Shown here: in pieces, positions 45,501 to 55,045 of the stretch
How the letters are laid out: each line of letters starts with the position of its first letter
Position numbering within the stretch: the stretch's first letter is position 1
Origin: Gari tellinella
Taxonomy: Eukaryota > Mollusca > Bivalvia > Cardiida > Psammobiidae
Direction of reading: 5' to 3'
Length of the DNA stretch: 64,000 bases
Assembly: GCA_922989275.2 (NCBI GenBank)
Contig: OV277862.1
Span: forward strand, 62,199,832 to 62,263,831
Position numbers and translations under genes: made by a program
The notes under the pieces: generated by a model
Database searches by the model: none
The model's input: only the letters and a program-made list of their open reading frames with translations
What the model was told of the DNA's origin: nothing

Positions 45501-48336
45501 TTTCTTATATGTGTGCATTTTCTATGTATTAAAACTAAGTGAAATCGGGTGTAAGAAACCTGACATATGCTACCACTTCGTAATGAATCCTACCTAAATG
45601 TGTCGAATTATTATCGTGATGGTTTACATTATAGGCTAAGCGGGTTTGTTTACAAATAAGATTACGGGCTGGTTCCGAGAACTTTCGAACGATTGCATAA
45701 AGGTCACGTGATTGATTCGGCCGCGACAATGTGAATACATTGCATCAGATTTAGCTGCCAAACTTATAAGAGTTGTCTCTCTTTGATTGAAAAGCGACCG
45801 ACTTGTCATATAGAATTATGCAAATGAGCTTTACCGAGTATGTCGCTATTCAAAAATTAACAAACTTGATTACGTGTTTCCACAAATTTCACTGTTCGTT
45901 AGCAATATTGCTTCAAATATCACCACCTAATACTTCTTTTTATATGGAACGATTACGATAGTGACATAAATTTCCTATTAGAAAAATGTTCGATTCTGAT
46001 TATGTGGGGAAAATATAAAGGCTTTAAAATATACTCACGGAATTTAAAAACTGTGCATTGGGAATAGCATTTTAAATAATAGGAATAATAAATCAGATAT
46101 AAATTGTCCGTGTTATAGTGTTGATTAAAACATCGATATAGCGTTTCATAAGAGTCATTAATGTGTGGTGTCAATCAGTATTGTACTGCTATGCGTTTTT
46201 GTCATTAAGGGTCAAAAGTCAAAAGTTCAAAACCCATGTCACACAATTAATAACACATGTGTCCTCCCCTTGCACCAGCGCAAGCACGGCATCATCGTCG
46301 AGTGGACCTCCCCAACGCTGCGAAAAACTGCTAAGGAATGCTATTCCTTACCATGACTAAACAATCGGCCAACTGTTCCAACGTCAAAGGCTGGTTCGAT
46401 AGACGTCGCAAACGACGCCCAATCTCACCCTAAACGTGCCAAGTTTGCATGAGATCGGATATGACTGCGGGCCAGTCAATAACCTGATTGACCTCGATGT
46501 TTTCATTCTGTATGAAGGCCGCGACAACGCACGCTGGGGACGTGTTGGTGAGCGCTGCCATACTTTAAAACAATATGGCGAGTTTGGCGTCAGAAAGGGA
46601 CGTTCAGCAGGACGTCACGGACGGATTCAAAATGAGCGTAATCTTTTCAGCACTGTCCTTCGGCCGATTAGACGAACCCCTCGAATGTTTCTAGCCGTAA
46701 AGTTTGAAGATTGAAAAAGACCACGTACATGTACAGAAAAATACGTATCTTGTCGACGTTACATTGCCAATTTGTCGATACGTCTCCATAATGATAACAT
46801 GATGTTACGATGAAGACCAAATCGGCCTGCGACATCATTATTTCTTCATTCGAACCTCTAATATGCTGACTGAACGTAAACGCGCATTTTCAGACAGCCG
46901 TGGCATAGCCGTCGAGGTTGATAAAACAAATCTAACTTGTTTTCCCGATGATTTACTGCCAAAACAACCAGTGTACATTGAAAACGTGTTGCATGTACTG
47001 TACAAATGAGTATTCTGACCAATTTATGCAAATATAGACAAACGTTTTTTTACACGCAAAATTAACGTAAATTTCACGAAAAGGGTAACTAATACCTTCT
47101 TCACACTTTAATCAGCTGTATAAACCGTTTTTACGTGAGCTTATTGAAAATGTGTACATTTGAAATAAATTTTAACCATGCACAGTTTTTAAATCCCGTG
47201 AGTATATAAGTAATGTTTTGTACCTATAGTACTGTAGGTAGATATTTATTGTATCTACATTGAAAAATATACATTTTAAAAACGATAAGAATAAGATTTT
47301 TAACCGTATCTGATGTATTTCTAAAAACCAAATATCATTGTTTCCATATCAAGATTATGAAAAACATGTTTTTGGGGTGAAAAAAAGGTTTATTATTGTC
47401 TTGCTGATGGGGCATAGCCAAACCAATGGTCAATATTTTCTGGATCTGTTTTGCAGAAGGTATACAATGGGCTATCAATAGTATTCATTTTGTATAGATG
47501 GTAGTTTGTGCCAAGTATTCTGTGAACTATTCGAAACTGAATCCATTTATCGAAACTGAAACGCATAATATTATAGTAAATATTGTGTCGCCCTATGAAG
47601 TGGATTTTTACAAAATGGATTTAGAGAAAATGACAAAATGAGGCTTTAACAACTCATTACAATATGTACGTATTACAAAATGATAAACAGTGCAGACCAT
47701 GACCATTGGGTTCTTATAGCGGCCCTCTACACTATTTACATGGTACATGTGTACTCTTTAGTCATCTTTACTCAATGTGTACAGGGTGATTGAAGGCGTC
47801 ACCAGGGTTCAGTGCGTTAGCTTACGAAACACGGGTGGTGTCAACGCTCGTGTTATCCGCATAAACATCCTTCCGGGTTCTAGTTCAATCGCTTTAATGT
47901 CGTCCAATTCTCCAGGATCAAGCCTCACTAATGGCGGAAACTCGTATGCGTCTTTCTCGGTTGTTGTAACAGGGGTATCCGGTACCACTTTATCAGAATT
48001 TTCATAACGATCTTCCTGCTTTTCTGAAGGCAAAACATCTGGCGTGGTTTCTTCTCCCTGGTAAACAATTTCATCTTCAACTACTGGAGCATCGTAACTA
48101 TACAGTTTTACCGATTTCTTTTTAACACGCTGATTGGGAATATCATTGTCTTGATTTTCTAATGTTACGTCTTCCTTGTGTTGGGTGTGTGAGGTATCCT
48201 GGTCCTCTGCCTTATGCATGTACCTGTTTTCCGTGTCCTCTGTACACACCCCGTTGTCACAGTGCTGACTGATTTCTGCCATAGACGTCCATGCCACGAC
48301 CAACAGCAAAACAGGTAGAACCATACAACGACGCAT
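33385..48336 (-). CDS. Secreted prolyl 4-hydroxylase-like (P4HTM-type), copy 2, complete
   Basis: Join of seven exons on the minus strand: 47826..48336, 43491..43701, 41436..41493, 40195..40334, 36551..36641, 34901..35029, 33385..33525. This gives 1281 bases and 426 residues. Residues 1-20 form a signal-like leader; an acidic variable region runs to about 130 and the catalytic double-stranded beta-helix follows. By family knowledge the iron ligands are H273 and D275 (HAHLD) and H392 (NHGGCD). K402, ten residues after that His (IKGTK), should bind 2-oxoglutarate. WIANSWI matches the end of the P4HTM catalytic domain. No internal membrane helix is visible, so a secreted or ER-lumenal protein is likelier than a membrane-anchored one; the substrate cannot be inferred. 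Confidence 0.92.
33890..34060. repeat. Old family-C-like hairpin, P4H copy 2
   Basis: Counterpart of 2233..2430: gcgctgatcagagggtct / agccctctgatctaagtata. Confidence 0.55.
34284..34528. mobile_element. Family-D MITE
   Basis: TTAA both sides, 245 bp. Central palindrome cttaaagcaggctgaaagta / tactttcaacctgctttaag. It sits in intron 6 of P4H copy 2. Confidence 0.9.
34901..35029 (-). CDS. P4H copy 2 exon 6
   Basis: 129 bases encoding EKMVNLQHQKWFNLSEYCYN and SLIVTPRKGTAIMWYTHFLD. Acceptor CTGTTTCAG, donor GTTAGT. Phase 0 at both ends, as in copy 1. Confidence 0.92.
35252..35482. mobile_element. Family-F MITE with 28-bp flanking direct repeat
   Basis: actgccatttctccggattt ... tcaacttatggcagccctg, with a family-D palindrome inside. 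The flanks 35224..35251 and 35483..35510 match at 25 of 28 bases. Copy 1 has one such segment (around 3405-3432), i.e. an empty site. Confidence 0.75.
36551..36641 (-). CDS. P4H copy 2 exon 5
   Basis: 91 bases encoding FITVMYYLNDVDEGGETAFP and LADMPDQLYK; acceptor TTCTAG, donor GTCAGT. VDEGGETAFP is the usual P4H consensus here. Confidence 0.93.
36762..37248. mobile_element. Family-A MITE carrying a nested family-B MITE
   Basis: cagtggagaagacgttattt at the left and cgtcttctccactg at the right are family-A ends. Between them is a complete family-B copy (about 36976..37220). Confidence 0.8.
36976..37220. mobile_element. Family-B MITE nested in family A
   Basis: cccctttcgctcttaatgac ... tcatgaaagggt; core gttggatcctgatcagacac / cgtctgaccaggatccaaac. 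Confidence 0.8.
37360..37605. mobile_element. Family-A MITE, copy 4
   Basis: TA-flanked, 246 bp, opposite orientation to the 21314 copy. Confidence 0.92.
38381..38540. repeat. Long palindrome (ttttcacgagtggcttcgcc)
   Basis: ttttttttcagtgtaagatt / gatcttacactgaaaaaaaa outside; catcagactgttatattttc / gaaaatataacgtctgatg inside; centre actcgtgaaa/ttcacgagt around ggcttcgcc. Confidence 0.88.
38597..38816. repeat. Family-B MITE relic
   Basis: ccttcacttccttaccttga ... cactttggaacctgatcaga / cgtctgatcaggatccatac ... agcagacgacaattgtttaa. 'ggtgacgtcat' is doubled at its right end. Confidence 0.65.
38817..39727. other. P4H copy 2 intron 4, nothing recognised
   Basis: No coding or RNA feature. 39400-39470 looks like the 3' tail region of a LINE on the minus strand but is not diagnostic. 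Confidence 0.35.
39732..39975. mobile_element. Family-C MITE
   Basis: TTAA both sides; ctcattcacctctagcgacg ... gcaaaaagtgaatagcctga / tcagggtgtgtactgtttg. Confidence 0.75.
40195..40334 (-). CDS. P4H copy 2 exon 4 (HxD iron motif)
   Basis: 140 bases, acceptor TCCTCCAG, donor GTAGAT. Encodes VVHYEPGGHYHAHLDSVET and then PCCFLTDC ... ECCRLC. The six cysteines keep the same spacing as in copy 1. Confidence 0.92.
40750..41002. repeat. Family-D MITE relic
   Basis: cacttaaaacaggttgaaag / ctttcagacagtgttaagct palindrome with family-D flanks; termini decayed. Confidence 0.65.
41290..41400. repeat. Palindrome related to 19757..19850
   Basis: gatcgttctcaagcatttga ... gaaatacttgagaacgat around gatttgagcaaagctcaaat. 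It lies 36 bases from the exon 3 donor of P4H copy 2. Confidence 0.8.
41436..41493 (-). CDS. P4H copy 2 exon 3 (58-base micro-exon)
   Basis: Encodes LAKLTALPVDLILRSEPLQ after completing Arg. Acceptor TTTTAAG, donor GTTTGC (a weaker donor than copy 1's GTATGT). Length and phase are identical to copy 1. Confidence 0.87.
41672..41926. mobile_element. Family-F MITE with family-D palindrome
   Basis: cagggctgccataagttgac ... ggagaaatggcagccctg. The middle is the perfect 70-bp palindrome cttaaagcaggctgtaagta / tactttcagcctgctttaag. Copy 1 near 12000 has the uninterrupted flank. Confidence 0.85.
43258..43444. repeat. Family-B MITE without its loop
   Basis: ctctttcactgccaacggcg ... gtttggatcctgatcaggat with only half of the hairpin, then gaagcagacgacaatgaaac and ggtgaaggggtt. 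Confidence 0.65.
43491..43701 (-). CDS. P4H copy 2 exon 2
   Basis: 211 bases, acceptor TTGACAG, donor GTAAG. Encodes IPNFLSSHECDYIIKKAKEV and DIPRVSSSTWVRPSHTSPVF. A family-A MITE lies 77 bases upstream in intron 1. Confidence 0.92.
43778..44023. mobile_element. Family-A MITE, copy 5
   Basis: TA-flanked, 246 bp, 77 bases upstream of P4H copy 2 exon 2. Confidence 0.92.
44130..44365. mobile_element. Family-B MITE
   Basis: taaccctttcattctcaatg ... core tttgtgtcctgatcagacac / cgtctgatcaagatacaaac ... ctcccgaataacttgatc. The right end is decayed. Confidence 0.7.
46165..47009 (+). pseudogene. Unidentified coding-like stretch in three frames
   Basis: Not recognised. Higher GC than its neighbours, with protein-like runs in one direction: HGIIVEWTSPTLRKTAKECY (46165..46356), then SANCSNVKGWFDRRRKRRPI (46345..46430, another frame). 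A third frame (46436..46714) reads LIDLDVFILYEGRDNARWGR ... LRPIRRTPRMFLAVKFED. A further open piece at 46803..47009 reads HHYFFIRTSNMLTERKRAFS ... LPKQPVYIENVLHVLYK then TGA. Either a decayed gene or retrocopy with frameshifts, or exons I cannot join. It lies antisense in intron 1 of P4H copy 2 and has no counterpart in copy 1. Confidence 0.4.
47826..48336 (-). CDS. P4H copy 2 exon 1 (signal peptide, acidic region)
   Basis: 170 codons plus one base, ATG at 48336, donor GTAAG at 47821..47825. Leader MRRCMVLPVLLLVVAWTSMA, then QHCDNGVCTEDTEN. The junction codon is CAG (Gln), giving VFQIPNFLSS where copy 1 has VFEIPNFLSS. Confidence 0.9.
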
Positions 48337-48420
48337 GTTTGTGGTAAATCTAAATGATTTGAAAGTTTGAACGTTATTGCCAAGATATGTTATATATGAC
48401 CATCATATGGGAACAAAATG
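48337..48420 (-). promoter_or_regulatory. Conserved 5' flank of P4H copy 2
   Basis: Counterpart of the copy 1 flank. On the minus strand 'gtcatatataac' (TATATA at 48391..48396) lies 55-60 bases before the ATG and is a candidate TATA element. Confidence 0.4.
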
Positions 48421-48664
48421 AGGCATTATGTACAATGCTCCCTCCCTACAATGTTCAGCACTCAATGGTAGACAAAATATGTGTTGTTCGGAGGGAGTTG
48501 TTATAGGGAGGGAAAACTAATACCATTAGAGAACAAACAGTTTGTCACTCGTATTTATGTTTCTTCTGTCAACATAGACAATATGTAAATTTGAGAAAAA
48601 ACAGCAGACGACAATTTTAAGCAAAACAGCAGACGATATTACAGCAGTGAAAGCATTTAACATA

Positions 48665-48909
48665 CAGTGGAGAATCTGTTATTCTTTCCCGTTTAAACGC
48701 AAACGTACGCAAACGCAAAGCACTAAAACGTAGAAAAGAACAACTTTTGGACAATTCTGATATTTCATGTTTATCTTGGTGGCAAACAGTTTGGAGCCTG
48801 ATCAGACGCCGGGTTACCCGGCGTCTGATCTGGCTTCAAACTGTTTGCACTGCAAATAATAGTTTTAGCGTAAACGCGTTTATTGGGATAGATAACACAT
48901 TCTCCACTG
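48665..48909. mobile_element. Family-A MITE, copy 6
   Basis: TA-flanked, reverse orientation, 245 bp. Confidence 0.92.
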
Positions 48910-49056
48910 TATGCAATTGTCTTGTTTGGGGAACAGCAGTAAGCATTGTTGTAAGGAGAGAATCGTTGTTGGGAGTGTCTTTGTAGGGAGGGGAACTACA
49001 ACACAGCCACTTGGTGTGACCCATGTGTGCCTAGTGTCTCATAAATGGGACATAGG

Positions 49057-49125
49057 CAAACAGTGCAGACTCAAGTCGAAGCCGCTTAATAGCGCGTCTG
49101 GCCGGGAGTCTGCACAGTTTGCTAA
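49057..49125. repeat. Hairpin core, variant
   Basis: gcaaacagtgcagactcaag / gggagtctgcacagtttgc; the inner GATCAGA motif has decayed. Confidence 0.6.
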
Positions 49126-49469
49126 CAGGAATTTTCTATCAAAATTGAAATGAGAATACAAAATTAGACCAGACAACCCTTAAATGAAACACTGACTCTT
49201 CCAATATACAGGGTATAAGCATAGAATCCCATTGACTTTTAAAAATGGAAAACACAAAAGAAAACTAGTAGATTGTTTATCGCAACAACGGCATTTTCTC
49301 TATGATACATGGAATGTTAAATTATGCGGAACCAAAGTAGATTCTAACACATCAAGTACTTTATTATATAGATGTCTCCATTTTATGTTCTTCCATTTAC
49401 AGCAATTGATATCTTGATTCAAATTCAGATTTTACGTTTTCATTAAAAAATCGTTTTCATTCTCATTAA

Positions 49470-49615
49470 CCCTTTCACCATGCACCGAAACCGAATAAAA
49501 TCGATATTGCAAATAGTTTGAATCCAGATCAGACACAGACAGAGTCCAAACTGTTTGACACTCGTATCGAAATTTCGTAATTCATACTGCCCTGAATTTA
49601 ACATTGAAACGATCT
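49470..49615. repeat. Family-B MITE relic
   Basis: aaccctttcaccatgcaccg ... gtttgaatccagatcagaca / gagtccaaactgtttgacac. The loop is lost. A family-D element follows at once. Confidence 0.55.
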
Positions 49616-49619
49616 TTAA

Positions 49620-49864
49620 CACTTTACCCCATAGAAGCGACTTTTAGCGAATATGATTTATACCTCCGCTGAAGAAAATAGTTCCAATTTAATCAGTCAT
49701 GAATATATATTATAGGGAAAATTTTCTATATATTCTAGAACAGGATATCTTAAAGCAGGCTGAAAGTAAAGCAGAATGCGCCATAAGCGCATTCTGCTTT
49801 ACTTTCAACCTGCTTTAAGTAGTAACCTATTTTCAATTCTAGAACAAGGCTATCAGGTAAAGGG
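49620..49864. mobile_element. Family-D MITE (inside a family-B relic)
   Basis: TTAA at 49616..49619 and 49865..49868, 245 bp. Family-B sequence (tgaaacgatctt | gacaacaatattgaagcaga) resumes on its right, so it split that element. Confidence 0.85.
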
Positions 49865-50097
49865 TTAAGACAACAATATTGAAGCAGACGATAAAAAACG
49901 GTGTACATATAGGTAAAAGCTCGCGATGAATTTGGCGCTGAAAGGGTTAAAACGTTTTTCGTTTGTTTTTAAACGACATGTGTGATTCCAATGGGATCCG
50001 AGCTGTTTTATTTAAGTCTCCTATTGCAAAATGGATCTTAAGTGAAAATGTTAGTTTAATATTGCCTTTCACAAGTACTAAGAGAAATGGGTAATAA

Positions 50098-50157
50098 AAA
50101 GAAAGAAAGAAAGAGAGAGAGAAAGAAAGAAAGAGAGAAAGAAAGAAAGAAAGAAAG
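50098..50157 (+). repeat. GAAA/GAGA microsatellite
   Basis: Imperfect gaaagaaagaaagagagaga run. Confidence 0.9.
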
Positions 50158-50238
50158 CATATAGGTAAATGACTTGCCTAGTACGCTGACGAGATCCTGA
50201 CGATACATTACATGTATATACGCACCTCGCTATACGTA

Positions 50239-50485
50239 CAGTGGAGAAAACTGTTATCTTTCCCGTTTAAACGCAAACGAAACGCAAACACATCGCAATA
50301 AAATGTGTAAAATAACAACTGTTTGACAATTCTGACTATTGGTATTAAGCTGAGTGGCAAACAGTTTGAAGCCTGATCAGAAGCCGGGTTACCCGGCGTC
50401 TGATCTGACTCCAAACTGTTTGTACTTGAAATAATAGTTTTAGCGTTAACGCGTTTATTGGGAAAGAATAACGTTTTCTCCACTG
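50239..50485. mobile_element. Family-A MITE, copy 7
   Basis: TA-flanked, 247 bp, reverse orientation, slightly more diverged internally (acaacacatcgcaataaaat-type variant shared with the 62567 copy). Confidence 0.88.
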
Positions 50486-51307
50486 TAGTCATTGTCTATG
50501 TTTCTCCACTGACCCCTACCCTGTCAACCCGACTGTCGTGAACGGCATTTGCAAACCGTGAGTCGATCCAGATCAGACAGCGAGTAAATCTGCGTCTGAT
50601 TGGGATCTTATTGTTTGACACGAATATCGAAAGCGTCTCTATTCAAATAGCTTAAATTCTAGTATTGAGAAAATAAAAAAAGTTTGAAAGTTATAAGCAG
50701 GCGATGTAATGCAAGTGCATGTAGGCATACCAGGGTTAACCACTTCACTGGTTATATATCGTCAGCTTAAAATATTGTTATTATTATTATTTATACCAGA
50801 TTTATATATCTAATTTAGCGCTCTTTTCACACAGGAATTATGCGTTCAAAAGCGCTTCACGTGAAATGACATACATGTACTTACAACGTGAGAAAAGACA
50901 AATAACTATATTTACAATAAATAAGATTTTTTTATTAGTTTATAAAATCAATTTTGAAATGCGTCAAATATGTCGTTTGGTTTCATTTTTCAGATATGGT
51001 TTAGGCAATGTGGCTAAAGAAACACTGATATGCCTGGCAGTTTGGGTCTATTTAAATGCAAAGTTACTCAGCATCAGATCAGGATCAAAACAGTATTGTG
51101 AATATCGATACATTCGGGATAAGGCATTAAAAGAGTTGAACCAATTTTGACTGGTGCCCGGTCACAGCTCTTGTCTACGGGCACTGAAGACAAGTCATTA
51201 TACAGTGCGCACGGTTGGTTCTTTTGTTTTATGTTCAACAAATGTCAAAACTATAAACTACAATAGCTACAAACAAAAGGACAGTCAAAATGGCTCATAG
51301 ACATAAC

Positions 51308-51533
51308 TTAACCCTTTCACTACCAACTTTTCCGTGAGTGTGTTTACCCCTTCACCGTTTCATTGTCGTCTGCTTCAATGTTGTTGTTTGCAAGGTCGTT
51401 TCAAAGTAAGATTCAATGTAGTATGACTTAAACCTTATCGATACGAGTGTCAAACAGTTACGCGGCGTCTGATCAGGATCCAAGCTGTTTGCAAACGCGC
51501 TTTCAAGCGTCATTCAGATTGATAAAGTTAAAC
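51308..51533. repeat. Family-B MITE
   Basis: taaccctttcactaccaact, then a second start at cccttcaccgtttcattgtc; half core cagttacgcggcgtctgatc / aggatccaagctgtttgc; ends gattgataaagtta. Confidence 0.65.
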
Positions 51534-51552
51534 AAACAGTCAGTCTTGTATT

Positions 51553-51716
51553 AGCTCAACGCGCCCTAGCGACGACTGTAGTCGTCCTTTACCAAAAACT
51601 GTACCTGTTAATAAGCATATGCAAACACAGTAGACCTTGATCAGAGGTTTCATGTGTGATCCCTCTGATCAGGGTCTGCACTGTTTGTAATTTTGCAATA
51701 ATTTTGAGATTGCCTA
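51553..51716. repeat. Family-C MITE relic
   Basis: tagctcaacgcgccctagcg ... aacacagtagaccttgatca / tgatcagggtctgcactgtt. The right part is lost. Confidence 0.65.
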
Positions 51717-51807
51717 TTAAAAATTCACGGCGATTGAATTAAGCGATCACTAATTGAGTAAGAATGAAGATTTCTAAATACACGTACGTGTGACTGCTAA
51801 TACAGGG

Positions 51808-52010
51808 CTGCCATAAGTTGATTATGAAAATCCCAAAATTTCCAAATTTTCTATTTTTCAAATGCTATTTTATGCCATAGTCAATTTCTAGACACGTGAT
51901 CATTTAAAGCAGGTTGAAAGTAAAGCAGAATTCGCCTTTAACCCTTTACCCAATAACCCGTTTATAACATTAGATACAGATGATCACTTAAAGGAAAATG
52001 GACAGCTGAT
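51808..52010. repeat. Family-F and family-D fragments
   Basis: cagggctgccataagttgat, then half of the D palindrome (tttaaagcaggttgaaagta), then a family-D left end (taaccctttacccaataacc). Truncated just before the LINE at 52202. Confidence 0.5.
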
Positions 52011-52201
52011 AACAATATGGTTTTATATCCTAGATTTTATCCTAAAAACAACATTCATGAAGGTCCTGCAATTATTACTCATCGATAAGGTACTAAAGAA
52101 TGGAACAAACTTCCACCTATTATTGCAGAAGCCCAGTCCCTTGAGATATTCAAATCTCAAGTGACCAAGCAATTCTGACACAAACCCTTCAAAAAATTTC
52201 A

Positions 52202-52498
52202 ATGGGAAGGGGGGGTTATCATGCGTACAAAACTGGCAGAGTATTCGGCAAGTCGAAGGCGGCCAGTATATGGAAGAAGAAGACAATTTACAGACAGATA
52301 CAGAAGGAAAATCAGAAAGCATGTCGAAAGTACAGGAACGAGTACGTGGAGAACATGGTTAGTGAGCCTGGTACCAACAACAAAAGACTATACTCCTACG
52401 TGAAGAGCATGAAGAGTGATAGCTCAGGTGTTGCCCCTCTCAAGAAAGACGGTACCAGTCGCTCGGATGCAAAGGCCAAGGCAGGGATTTTTGAATGA
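52202..52498 (+). pseudogene. LINE linker before reverse transcriptase
   Basis: Frame encoding YRQIQKENQKACRKYRNEYV ... [20 protein letters not shown], typical of the segment before RT in Jockey/CR1-like elements. An extra T in the T-run near 52488..52492 shifts the frame; without it the sequence reads on as [14 protein letters not shown]. Confidence 0.8.
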
Positions 52499-53387
52499 AC
52501 AATTTACATCCGTGTTCACTGTGGAGGACGACATGAACCTACCACACCTTGGCCAGGACGTACCTTTGGAAGCCTCCCCACTAATAATTCATGTGAATGA
52601 TGTGAGGAAACTCATTGAGAATCTCAACCCCCATAAAGCCACAGGACCTGACCAAATCTCATCCAGATTCCTGAAGGAGATGGCAGCAGTAATAGCTCCG
52701 GCGCTGACCCTCATCTTTCAGGCTTCCAATGACCAAAGCCAGGTACCAGTTGACTGGAAAAACGCCCTTGTAACACCACTATTCAAGAAAGGAGACAAGA
52801 GTAAGGCCGCTAACTACCGCCCTGTCTCGCAGACATCCATATGCTGCAAGACTATGGAACACATAGTTCATAGCCACCTGATGAAGTTTCTTGATGCCAA
52901 CAATCTCCTATCTGATCAACAGCATGGTTTCAGGAAAAGGAGATCTTGCGAGTCTCAATTCATCAGCACAGTACAGGACCTTGCAGCCGGACTGAACAAC
53001 AAACAGCAGATAGATGGCATTCTTCTCGACTTTTCCAAGGCTTTCGACAAGGTCCCCCATCGACGTCTCTCTGCTAAGCTCCACCACTACGGCATTCGGG
53101 GCAAGACTCTAGGGTGGATCAACAACTTCCTTGCTGACAGACAACAACAAGTCGTTCTTGATGGCGTGACATCATCAGCTACTCCTGTGACATCAGGTGT
53201 CTCACAAGGAACCGTGCTAGGCCCCCTCTTGTTCCTGGTCTATATTAATGACCTCCCAGGAAGAGTTACATCAACCGCACGCCTCTTTGCAGATGAGTGC
53301 CTACTTTATAGGACCATAACCTCTGACAAAGGTACAAAGGCACTACAGGATGACTTGGACCGGTTACAAGAGTGGGAACAGGAGTGA
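52490..53387 (+). pseudogene. LINE reverse transcriptase core (FADD changed to FADE)
   Basis: [49 protein letters not shown] and [20 protein letters not shown] are all readable. The catalytic box reads FADE, not FADD, at about 53285..53296, losing an essential Asp. A TGA at 53385..53387 replaces the usual Trp of WEQEW. The enzyme would be inactive. Confidence 0.9.
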
Positions 53388-54088
53388 CTGATGGCATTCA
53401 ACCCAGACAAGTGCGAGATGATCCGCATCACCAACAAACGAAAACTCACACAAGGCTCATATTCCACCCATGGCCAAATCCTGAAACAGACACCGACAGC
53501 TAAATACCTAGGCGTGACCATCGACAGTAAATTATCCTGGAACAACCACATCGACAGTGTAGCCAAGAAGGCAAATGCCACAACAGCCTTTCTCCGCAGA
53601 AACGTGTCAACATGCCCACAGAACATAAAGGAAACATGCTACAAATCCCTGGTCAGACCCCAACTTGAGTATGCTGCCACAGTTTGGGACCCGAACACTC
53701 AATCTAACATCTCAAAGTTGGAGAAGGTGCAACGTAGAGCAGCCCGCTTCTGTACAGGCGACTACCACCAGACAAGCAGTGTATCAACGATGATGAACAA
53801 GCTAGGATGGGAGACCTTAGAATCCCGCCGCCAAGTCGCCAAAGCTGCCATGATGTTCAGGGTAGTAAACCACCTGGTCGACATCAACGCCAATCATGTA
53901 CTGATTCCAGCCGGGGTCCACACCAGAGGCCATGCCAACCGCTTCTTGGTGCCATTTACCAGCATAAACTCATACAGATTTTCCTTCTTCCCGCCTATGG
54001 AACAGTCTTCCGGAAGAGCTCGTCATCTCCCCATCCCTCAATGTCTTCAAGACCAGGATGGGTGATCTGTGTATATAACTCTGGAGCA
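53388..54088 (+). pseudogene. LINE C-terminal (maturase-like) part
   Basis: MAFNPDKCEMIRIT, KYLGVTIDSKLSWNNHID, VRPQLEYAATVWDP and LEKVQRRAARF are standard for this LINE group. A frameshift near 53993 puts the end (LWNSLPEELVISPSLNVFKT) in another frame, ending at TAA near 54088. Confidence 0.88.
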
Positions 54089-54191
54089 AAGTATCTTTTA
54101 GCCTGATTTTAACCGTTTGTTTTCCCCTCACCATGATGTAAATAGTCACGATTGTGCGACGATGCTCCAGAGGGGTCATGCACATTAACCG

Positions 54192-54214
54192 GAAGAAGAA
54201 GAAGAAGAAGAAGA
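54192..54214 (+). repeat. (AAG)n tail of the LINE
   Basis: Seven gaa/aag units directly after the LINE 3' end. Confidence 0.85.
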
Positions 54215-54764
54215 TCGATTTATTGCATACAGGTAAGTTATCGCTAATTGGAACGGGTGCCGCCATATTGGCAAAGCTATCATTCGGAACCCTCGATTTT
54301 TATCCATTTTGTGACGTCAGAAAGCCCCAAACGCTGATTGGCTCTTTCACTCAACCGCTGTAACTTGGACGGACATTTCACACTACGTCAGTAAAGGTAA
54401 CGGCAAGCTTAATTCAAGGTCGCATATTGTAAACAATCAAACATAAGCTCTAAAGAGCTTTTATTGTGACAAACAATGTATCCATAACATGCATACTTAC
54501 CTGGGCATTACAGTCACCTTCCTAGCACTACCCTTATATAATGCCGAGCGTCAGGCCGAGCGTCAGTCACGTATTATTGTTATACCTGCGCATTAACTGC
54601 GTTCATTAAAACAAGTGTGGATTAATTATAAAATATACTTAAGAGACACACTGGTGGAAATTAGCTTAGTTTAATAATATTAATATTGCTGGCGGTTGAC
54701 ATCTTTTGTGTGAGGAGTTCCATTCCGCCAAATACTCGGTTGCTCATTTCGCTAATTTGGGTTA

Positions 54765-55045
54765 TTGCCGAAATACTTAAGGAACAATTCTGCTTTTCTT
54801 TCAGCCTGCTTTAAACTATCATCTGCTATGCTATATAAACTATTTGTTATTGTAATTGTTCATGAGGGTATAAACTGGAACTATTTTCTACAGCGGTGGA
54901 ATAAATTAAATACGCTAAAAGTCGCTTCTATGGGGGAAAGGGTTAAGGTGCATTCTGCTTTACTTTCAGCCTGCTTTAAGCTACCATCTGCTAGGATAAA
55001 ATTACGAAAATTTAGGAAAATATCGGAGAAATGACAGCCCTGCTA
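54765..55045. repeat. Family-D and family-F halves
   Basis: ctttcagcctgctttaaact ... tatgggggaaagggtta (D, right half), then tttactttcagcctgctttaag and gaggaaaa-type F end ggagaaatgacagccctg. Confidence 0.5.

Larger units (their letters stand above)
52202..54214 (+). mobile_element. Degenerate Jockey/CR1-type LINE, 5'-truncated
   Basis: Reverse-transcriptase segments run in one direction over 2 kb and end in an (AAG)n tail at 54192..54214. No endonuclease is present, so the copy is 5' truncated. The GC content is visibly higher than the surroundings, a coding-type signature. Confidence 0.85.

Noticed and set aside
45535..45729. Minus-strand 64-codon frame in P4H copy 2 intron 1
   Set aside because: Looks mildly protein-like but has no motif and no neighbouring coding signal.
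49232..49417. 61-codon plus-strand frame
   Set aside because: No recognisable domain; short and in a repeat-rich interval.
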